Positions 1 through 5,521 of a DNA stretch of 8,011 nt are shown here, piece by piece. Source of the DNA: Candidatus Roizmanbacteria bacterium (GTDB lineage: Bacteria > Patescibacteriota > Microgenomatia > UBA1406); assembly GCA_024653645.1 (NCBI GenBank), contig JANLHK010000130.1, positions 1-8,011 on the forward strand. Reading direction: 5' to 3'. The position numbers were made by a program, and so were the translations under genes. The first letter of the stretch is position 1; each line of letters starts with the position of its first letter. The notes under the pieces were generated by a model. The model did not search any database, was not told where the DNA came from, and saw only the letters and a program-made list of their open reading frames with translations.

Positions 1-201
1 AAATAAAAATAGTACCGTTCCGAAGGGCGGTACGTTGAAGACTTTATCACAGGCGATACCTAATGTCAACGACACCAGTAACGGAGCCAGTATTCGAAAT
101 GCCACATTAGATTGAGCTAACGCCTCAAATACAATTTTAATTTGAGAGTCCTTGGTAGTTCGACGATACTGAGGGGTTTCGCGAATGAAACGGTTACTCA
201 T
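1..201 (-). CDS. AtpZ/AtpI-like small membrane protein, partial (3' end beyond window)
   Basis: This frame starts with ATG at 201-199 and stays open for 67 codons to the left edge, so the C-terminus is missing. The ATG lies inside the end of dnaE: the string ATGAGTAA holds both the start and the dnaE stop, an 8-base overlap typical of translationally coupled genes. The visible protein has a basic, polar N-terminus (about residues 1-22), then a hydrophobic segment at about 33-50 ending in the pattern G-I-A-C-D-K, then N-V-P-P-F-G-T entering a second hydrophobic segment. A G-x-x-x-D-K/R turn followed by P-x-F/G between two helices is the pattern of the AtpZ/AtpI family, small proteins encoded at the start of many F-type ATP synthase operons and linked to Mg2+/Ca2+ handling or c-ring assembly. 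The assignment rests on this short pattern only. ATP synthase genes would be expected just beyond the left edge if it is right. It could be another two-helix membrane protein. Confidence 0.62.
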   Translation of the reverse strand, partial: MSNRFIRETPQYRRTTKDSQIKIVFEALAQSNVAFRILAPLLVSLTLGIACDKVFNVPPFGTVLFLF

Positions 202-3200
202 ACGCCTTTAACGATATAGCCTTGTCAATAAGCAGTGTTGTTCTGCCCTCTTTTTCCTGGACACTTCCCTTCACGAGCACCGGCTCATCAATCTTCCATA
301 TTTTTTTTGTCTGCACATATACCTTGGGAAACACCACCGATTCCACATCGGCCTGGTAATCTGACAGCGTGACAAACGCCATCGCATGGTTATCTTTCTT
401 GGTTACCACCTCTTTAACCCCTTTAACCACCGCGCCCAACACCACATCCTTCATACCCGGCTTCAACTTTACCACTGATGTCGTTGATTTTTTCTGCAGT
501 ATGGCCCGGTATCGCTCAAGTACGTTCACCGACAGCGCAAAGCCGATGACCTCGCGCTCGTAGGCTAGAATATCCTGGTCATTACTCACCACCGTTTTCG
601 GTAATATATCAACCGGATGCATGGTTGCATGTTCCACCTGTGGAACACCAGAAAACAAACCGAATTGTCCGCCATCCTCTTTGGTTTTTTGTGACTGGAT
701 ATCCTTAATGATCTGCTCATAATACACACGCAGTTGCGTCCGATTTCCGAACGAATCAAAACAACCAGCTTTAATAAGGCTATCTACCGTTTTCTTGTTC
801 ACACGCCGCAAATCCACGCGCATAAGGAAATCCTTCAGTCCAGTGAAGGGACCGTCTTTACGGGCTTCTTCAATAGCCTCAATAGCGGCACCACCCACGT
901 TCTTGATTGCAGCCAAACCGAACCGAATTGACGTATCTTCTATGGTAAATTCACGTTCTGATATATTAATGTCAGGCGGAAGCACGGCAATTTCCATACG
1001 CCGGCATTCGTTTAAGACCTGAATAATCTTCTCATCGCGCTGTGGCCCTGACGCTGATTCAAGCTCAGCCGTAATGAGAGCCGTCATAAACTCAACGGGG
1101 TAATGCGCCTTCACATACGCTGTCCAGTAGGCAATAGTAGCGTAGCTGACCGAGTGAGGCATGTTGAATCCGTAGGCTGCAAACTTTTCCATGAATCCAA
1201 ATAGCTGCTCAGCTAATTCACGCTTATATCCATTCTTAAGGCATCCTTCAATAAACTTCACTTTCTCCTTTTTCATGAGCTCTTTCTTTTTTTTGCCCAT
1301 GGCCATGCGCAAACTATCGGCCTGGGTCAGGGTGTACCCAGCCATGCGATGGGCAATTTCAGTCACCTGCTCCTGGTACACCAGGATGCCATACGTCGCT
1401 CCCAAGATTGGCTCAAGATCCGGATGTAGATAGGTAATGCTTTTCGGTTTTTTCTTGCCTTCAATAAACTGAGGAATCAGCGCCATGGGACCGGGACGAA
1501 ACAGTGCGACCATAGCAGCAATATCAGTAAATCGATTGGGCTTCAGGTCTTTTGCCAAACTTTGCATACCGCGCGATTCAAGCTGAAACACGCCCACGTT
1601 ATTGCCTGACGCGATCAACTCATACGTTTTTGCGTCCTCAAGGGGAATGTCTGATACTTTTATTGCCTTATGTCTTGTTTGTTTCACCATCTTTAAGGCA
1701 TTTTCTAAAATAGTTAAATTGCGCAGTCCTAAAAAGTCAATTTTCATCAGTCCGACCGCACGTCCATCTGACACCGCATTCATATCAAGACAATACATAT
1801 CGTACTGGGTAATGATTTTCCCTCCGCGTGCCTCACGCTGAATCGGAGTGTATTCGGTCAGCGGCTTATCAGCAACCACCACACCGGCGGCGTGCACTGA
1901 CGCATGGCGCGAAACACCTTCCAGTTTTTTAGACACGTCAATCAGCTCTTTTACTTTCTCATTTGATGCATACAGTTCTTTCAGTTCAGGTGACTCTTCA
2001 AGAGCACGGTCAAGCGACATGGGAAATCCCTGCTTTCCTTGGGGAATGATTTTTGCTATCCGGTCTCCCTGTGAATACGACCAGCCCAGTGCACGAGCCA
2101 CGTCACGCACCGCCATACGGGCTTCCATAGTTCCGAAGGTAATAATCTGAGCTACCTTATCCTCGCCATACTTGTTCATCACATAGCGCAGTACTTCATC
2201 ACGACGCTTATCAGCAAAATCGATATCAATATCCGGAGGCGTTGGTCTATCAGGATTTAAAAACCGCTCAAAACGCAGGTTATGGTACAGCGGATCAATT
2301 TCTGTGATACCCAAAACATATGACACGAGTGATCCTGCCGCCGATCCACGTCCCGGGCCAACGGCTATTCCCTGTTCCTTTGCCCAGTTCACAAAGTCCT
2401 GCACGATTAAAAAGTATGTTGCGTATCCTTTTTTGACAATCACGCTCAACTCGTATGCTATACGATCTTTCATTTCTTGGGTAACTTCACTAAACCGCTC
2501 AGGAAGCCGCTGATCGACCAGTTTCCTGATCCAGGTTTCCACTGTTTCACCCTCTGGCACATCATAGGGAGGTAGGATCCAACGATCATGGGGAATAGTG
2601 AGATTGCATCGATCAGCAATCTTGACCGTATTTTCAATGGCTTCAGGTAGGTCAGCAAACTGTGCCTCCATTTCCTGCGCAGACTTGATATAAAAATCGG
2701 GGATGTCAATCATGGACATCGGACGCTCCGAATCAAGCATTGAACTTCTCGTTTGTATGCACATCAGCACTTCCTGGGCATAGGCGTCGTCCTTTGCCAC
2801 ATAGTGGGCATCATTAGTAGCGACCAATCCCAGTCCGTATTTTCTCGAGAAGGCTATCAGTTTTTTTTCAAGCTTTGGCAGCTCCGCTATTCCGGGATGG
2901 CGTTGCAGCTCAATATAGAAATTCTCTTTGCCAAAAATGTCAATAAAAGTCTGTATCCATTTCTCAGCATACTCAGGCTCATCGTTGAGAATTGATTTGG
3001 CGATAATGCCCGACATACAGCCCGAAAGCGCGATTAATCCCTTGCTGTGTTTTTTTAACAGTTCTGCGTCAGCGCGGGGCTTATAATGAAAACCCTCCAG
3101 GTGGGCGTATGACACAATCTTCATGAGGTTTCTATATCCTTCAAGATTAGTGGCCAATAACACCAAGTGATACTGATCATCACCCATTTTTTTCTGCTTA

Positions 3201-3430
3201 TCAAATCGCGACTCCCGAGCGTGGTAAATTTCACAACCCACAATGGGCTTGAGCCCTTCGTCAATGGCCTTCAGGTAAAACTTAAACGACCCATACATGG
3301 CGCCATGATCAGTGAGCGCTACGGCCTTCATGCCCAGTTCACGCACCTTTTTGGTAAGATCTTCCAGTTGGGACAGCCCGTCCAGTAACGAGAACTCCGA
3401 GTGGGTATGAAGATGCACAAAATCTGCCAT
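194..3430 (-). CDS. dnaE: DNA polymerase III subunit alpha (DnaE), replicative polymerase
   Basis: Catalytic subunit of the chromosomal replicase; adds nucleotides at the fork in the cytoplasm. The chosen start gives 1078 residues beginning M-A-D-F-V-H-L-H-T-H. An upstream in-frame ATG at 3508 would add 26 residues without family support. Domains in order are: PHP domain (about 4-275) with HLHTH at 6-10, TDH at 40-42, GCE at 65-67, SGCMSG at 136-141 and NDAH at 206-209; polymerase core with GPGRGSAAGS at 358-367, PDIDIDF at 399-405 (predicted catalytic D402 and D404) and KIDFLGLR at 563-570 (third Asp, D565); a helix-hairpin-helix region (about 836-895); and an OB-fold (about 995-1065). It ends right after the OB-fold, so it lacks the longer tau-binding tail of E. 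coli DnaE (1160 residues). The PHP metal ligands look complete, unlike in E. coli. An extra stretch of about eight residues precedes KIDFLGL. Identity is certain. Confidence 0.98.
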   Translation of the reverse strand: MADFVHLHTHSEFSLLDGLSQLEDLTKKVRELGMKAVALTDHGAMYGSFKFYLKAIDEGLKPIVGCEIYHARESRFDKQKKMGDDQYHLVLLATNLEGYRNLMKIVSYAHLEGFHYKPRADAELLKKHSKGLIALSGCMSGIIAKSILNDEPEYAEKWIQTFIDIFGKENFYIELQRHPGIAELPKLEKKLIAFSRKYGLGLVATNDAHYVAKDDAYAQEVLMCIQTRSSMLDSERPMSMIDIPDFYIKSAQEMEAQFADLPEAIENTVKIADRCNLTIPHDRWILPPYDVPEGETVETWIRKLVDQRLPERFSEVTQEMKDRIAYELSVIVKKGYATYFLIVQDFVNWAKEQGIAVGPGRGSAAGSLVSYVLGITEIDPLYHNLRFERFLNPDRPTPPDIDIDFADKRRDEVLRYVMNKYGEDKVAQIITFGTMEARMAVRDVARALGWSYSQGDRIAKIIPQGKQGFPMSLDRALEESPELKELYASNEKVKELIDVSKKLEGVSRHASVHAAGVVVADKPLTEYTPIQREARGGKIITQYDMYCLDMNAVSDGRAVGLMKIDFLGLRNLTILENALKMVKQTRHKAIKVSDIPLEDAKTYELIASGNNVGVFQLESRGMQSLAKDLKPNRFTDIAAMVALFRPGPMALIPQFIEGKKKPKSITYLHPDLEPILGATYGILVYQEQVTEIAHRMAGYTLTQADSLRMAMGKKKKELMKKEKVKFIEGCLKNGYKRELAEQLFGFMEKFAAYGFNMPHSVSYATIAYWTAYVKAHYPVEFMTALITAELESASGPQRDEKIIQVLNECRRMEIAVLPPDINISEREFTIEDTSIRFGLAAIKNVGGAAIEAIEEARKDGPFTGLKDFLMRVDLRRVNKKTVDSLIKAGCFDSFGNRTQLRVYYEQIIKDIQSQKTKEDGGQFGLFSGVPQVEHATMHPVDILPKTVVSNDQDILAYEREVIGFALSVNVLERYRAILQKKSTTSVVKLKPGMKDVVLGAVVKGVKEVVTKKDNHAMAFVTLSDYQADVESVVFPKVYVQTKKIWKIDEPVLVKGSVQEKEGRTTLLIDKAISLKAYE

Positions 3431-3437
3431 TTCCGTT

Positions 3438-3466
3438 ATCTTACCGCAGATGAGGTTGACAGTAAA
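3438..3466 (-). promoter_or_regulatory. Candidate dnaE promoter
   Basis: On the minus strand a TTTACT box (plus 3461-3466) and a TAAGAT box (plus 3438-3443) are separated by 17 bases. Each matches the sigma-70 consensus at four of six positions. Transcription would begin at or next to the A of the dnaE ATG at 3430, which implies a leaderless or nearly leaderless mRNA. This fits the lack of a good Shine-Dalgarno sequence. It is a pattern match only; the -35 box touches that of the divergent promoter. Confidence 0.4.
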
Positions 3467-3484
3467 GGCAAAAGTTGGGACAAT
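3456..3484 (+). promoter_or_regulatory. Candidate promoter for the rightward AI-2E-family gene
   Basis: A perfect -35 box TTGACA (3456-3461) is followed after 17 bases by GACAAT (3479-3484), which matches the -10 consensus at four of six positions. Transcription would start near 3491, only a few bases before ATG 3495. This favours 3495 over the earlier ATGs at 3450, 3483 and 3486, which lie in or upstream of the promoter. Its -35 box abuts that of the divergent dnaE promoter, so the two may compete or be co-regulated. Confidence 0.5.
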
Positions 3485-3494
3485 GATGGATATC

Positions 3495-4514
3495 ATGTCA
3501 GACCGCACATTTCGCGTTGAGGTAACAGCCCGAACGATACTTTTTACGGTTTCTATTATTCTCCTTCTCTATACCTTCTGGTTTATACGGGGTATTATCT
3601 TTCTGTTATTTGCTGCGTTTACGCTCATGTCAGCCCTGCGTCCCATCGTGGATCGTCTTGAGGGGGTAAAAATTCCCCGTATTGTAGGAGCTGTTGCGGT
3701 TATGATTGCCTTTGTCAGCTTACTGAGTTTCTTAATGTTTAACGCCATTCCACCCTTGGTGGTACAGATGAGTGAATTTTTTATCTATGTATACAAGCAA
3801 ACTGCTCATGCGCTGTTGCAGTATGGACAGGAGTTGTCTCTGGAAGCCTTCTTTAAAACTACCAACCTGCCCCAGGTTATACCGAATGTAACCACGATTG
3901 TGACTGATGTATTGGGCGGCGTATTGGGTAACATATTCAGTTTCATTTCCCTTATCTTCTTTACCGTATACCTCTTGGTCGATATTAAACACCTACGCGA
4001 TGCACTGGGACGTTTTTTGTCACCCGGCCAAACCAAGGCCACTATGGAAACCGCAGCCTCCATTGAACAAAAATTAGGAGCATGGGTACGGGGCCAAGCG
4101 GTGCTTATGATCATAATCGGCGTGTTCACCTATATTGGTCTTACGATCGTGGGTGTTCCGTATGCGCTCCCTTTAGCTATTATTGCAGGATTCCTTGAAT
4201 TATTTCCCTATATCGGGCCCATTCTATCCACGATTCCCGCGTTTTTTGTCGCGGTTAATACCTCATGGCTCTTGGGTGTAGCCGTGATTGCCCTCTATCT
4301 TATTGTGCAGCAACTGGAAAACAACGTGATTGTGCCGGTGGTTATGAGGCGTGCCGTCGGAATCCCTCCGTTATTTGTACTGCTGTCATTAATGATCGGG
4401 CAGAAATTATTTGGATTTGCTGGAGTGTTACTGGCCGTGCCCATTGTTGCTGCTGTCACCATCGTCATTCAAGAAGTCTTCAAATACTCAACCACTCAAA
4501 AAACTATAGAATAA
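3495..4514 (+). CDS. AI-2E family transporter (YdiK/TqsA/PerM superfamily membrane protein)
   Basis: Polytopic inner-membrane protein of the family named after E. coli TqsA, an autoinducer-2 exporter. Most members have no proven substrate, and some act as Na+/H+ antiporters or general permeases, so AI-2 transport should not be assumed. From ATG 3495 it has 339 residues, the usual family length. Hydrophobic segments lie at about 14-29, 32-47, 62-88, 140-163, 203-220, 224-252, 258-272 and 290-326. Diagnostic motifs are IEQKLGAWVRGQ (190-201), FLELFPYIGPILSTIP (233-248), the Q-Q-L-E-N-N segment at 272-277 leading into IVPVVM, and GFAGVLLAVP (307-316). Candidate ATGs upstream (3450, 3483, 3486) add residues without family support and overlap the promoter. 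The gene is separated from the dehydrogenase by 82 bases that hold a promoter but no terminator-like hairpin, so some read-through is possible. Confidence 0.93.
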   Translation: MSDRTFRVEVTARTILFTVSIILLLYTFWFIRGIIFLLFAAFTLMSALRPIVDRLEGVKIPRIVGAVAVMIAFVSLLSFLMFNAIPPLVVQMSEFFIYVYKQTAHALLQYGQELSLEAFFKTTNLPQVIPNVTTIVTDVLGGVLGNIFSFISLIFFTVYLLVDIKHLRDALGRFLSPGQTKATMETAASIEQKLGAWVRGQAVLMIIIGVFTYIGLTIVGVPYALPLAIIAGFLELFPYIGPILSTIPAFFVAVNTSWLLGVAVIALYLIVQQLENNVIVPVVMRRAVGIPPLFVLLSLMIGQKLFGFAGVLLAVPIVAAVTIVIQEVFKYSTTQKTIE

Positions 4515-4539
4515 ACTATAGGTAAGTGATAAAATAGTC

Positions 4540-4567
4540 TTGCAATTTTAATATAGGTTACTATAAT
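4540..4567 (+). promoter_or_regulatory. Candidate promoter of the dehydrogenase/polysaccharide operon
   Basis: TTGCAA (4540-4545; five of six matches to the -35 consensus) and a perfect TATAAT (4562-4567) are separated by 16 bases in the AT-rich gap after the AI-2E gene. Transcription would begin around 4573-4575. It is the best sigma-70-like match I found in the window and would drive the dehydrogenase and the fused glycosyltransferase together. A palindrome starts immediately after the -10 box. Confidence 0.65.
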
Positions 4568-4591
4568 TGCGTTTCATTGAAATGAAACGCA
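4568..4591. promoter_or_regulatory. 24-base palindrome at the transcription start, candidate operator
   Basis: The left arm TGCGTTTCATT (4568-4578) and right arm AATGAAACGCA (4581-4591) are exact reverse complements over 11 bases, separated by GA. The element begins the base after the perfect -10 box and covers the predicted +1, a position where a bound dimeric repressor would block initiation. As RNA only the inner part would be transcribed, giving a weak hairpin around ATG 4582, so a DNA operator is the simpler reading. No cognate regulator is visible in the window. Confidence 0.6.
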
Positions 4592-4596
4592 TACCA

Positions 4597-5511
4597 ATGA
4601 CCAAAATCAGTACGCCTCGCATCTGCATATTCGGCCCCGGTGTTGTGGGATACGCGACCGGTAAGGCCCTCGTAGAAAAAAAATTCAAGGTCGGTTTTAT
4701 TGGCAGAAGCCAGGACAAAATAAGAAAACTTCGGGACGAGGGATACTGGGCCTATACCTTTGAAACATTCCCTGATCATTCATTTGATTTTGATATCAGC
4801 TTTCTGACGATCGCCACTCCCACCATTAAAGGAAAAATTCAACTGCAAGGGATCAAACAGGTCGCTCGATTCATTGGGGAGCGCCTTACCATGACCAATA
4901 ACTACCATGTTATTGTGGTAAAGAGCACCGTGGTGCCCGGAACGACTGAAAATATCGTGATTCCACTGCTGGAAAAATACTCGGGGAAAAAGGTGGGTAA
5001 AGACTTTGGCGTATGCATGAATCCGGAATACCTTCGCGAAAAAACTGCCGTTGAAGACAGCCGCAAACCATGGATGGTACTGATTGGTGAATACGATAAA
5101 AAATCGGGTGACTTGCTGGCAAAAGTATGGAAAAAGTTTAAGTGCCCCATTTACCGCTGTTCCATTAAAGAGGCTGAAATGCAAAAATATGTCCATAACC
5201 TATATAACGCAGTTAAGATAGCGTTTTTTAATGAAGTGCGGGTTATAGCCCGCTCTATGAAGGCTGACGCCGACACGATCTTCAAATACACTGCTCTGAG
5301 TTGCGAAGGTATTTGGAATCCCAATTATGGCCTTAAGGATTTTGGTCCCTACAGTGGGAGCTGTTTACCGAAAGATACTCAGGCATTCCACGAATTCTCA
5401 CGAAAAAACCATTTTCATGACGATGTCCTAAAGGCAACCATAAAAGCAAACACTCGTTTACTGTCAGCAAAAGGAAAAACAGAAAAGGAAGTTTTGGGAA
5501 CATCACTCTAA
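4597..5511 (+). CDS. Short UDP-glucose/GDP-mannose 6-dehydrogenase family protein (AlgD/Ugd-like, no C-terminal domain)
   Basis: Cytosolic NAD+-dependent enzyme of the family that oxidises a sugar nucleotide twice at C6 to the uronic acid (UDP-glucose to UDP-glucuronate, or GDP-mannose to GDP-mannuronate in AlgD). From ATG 4597 it has 304 residues. Visible features are a Rossmann GPGVVG loop (13-18), KSTVVPGTT (109-117), NPEYLRE (142-148), EMQKYVHN (194-201, with conserved K197 and N201) and GSCLPKD (254-260, catalytic C256). Family members usually have 400-450 residues; this one ends after the linker helix, where the C-terminal nucleotide-sugar-binding domain should begin. The next gene starts 10 bases later, so no domain remnant is hidden. 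ATG 4582 is possible but lies in the palindrome, and TTG 4567 is in the -10 box. Pairing with an epimerase fusion suggests GDP-mannose as substrate, by inference only; UDP-glucose or another sugar remains possible. Confidence 0.88.
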   Translation: MTKISTPRICIFGPGVVGYATGKALVEKKFKVGFIGRSQDKIRKLRDEGYWAYTFETFPDHSFDFDISFLTIATPTIKGKIQLQGIKQVARFIGERLTMTNNYHVIVVKSTVVPGTTENIVIPLLEKYSGKKVGKDFGVCMNPEYLREKTAVEDSRKPWMVLIGEYDKKSGDLLAKVWKKFKCPIYRCSIKEAEMQKYVHNLYNAVKIAFFNEVRVIARSMKADADTIFKYTALSCEGIWNPNYGLKDFGPYSGSCLPKDTQAFHEFSRKNHFHDDVLKATIKANTRLLSAKGKTEKEVLGTSL

Positions 5512-5521
5512 CAAAGACATA

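Noticed and set aside
12..33. Inverted repeat GTACCG...CGGTAC with a 10-base loop, terminator-like
   Set aside because: It lies inside the AtpZ-like coding frame (codons for VPPFGT), has only six-base arms and no T-run after it.
4501..4521. Direct repeat AAACTATAG (4501-4509 and 4513-4521) around the AI-2E stop codon
   Set aside because: Only two copies of a short AT-rich word; no target-site, iteron or regulatory context supports it.
4515..4567. Rho-independent terminator after the AI-2E gene
   Set aside because: The gap has T-rich words but no GC stem; it is better explained by the promoter of the next operon.
4567..4596. TTG 4567 or ATG 4582 as start of the dehydrogenase
   Set aside because: TTG 4567 overlaps the -10 box and precedes the predicted transcription start. 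ATG 4582 sits in the palindrome only about eight bases after +1. ATG 4597 begins just before the Rossmann fold, though 4582 cannot be fully excluded.
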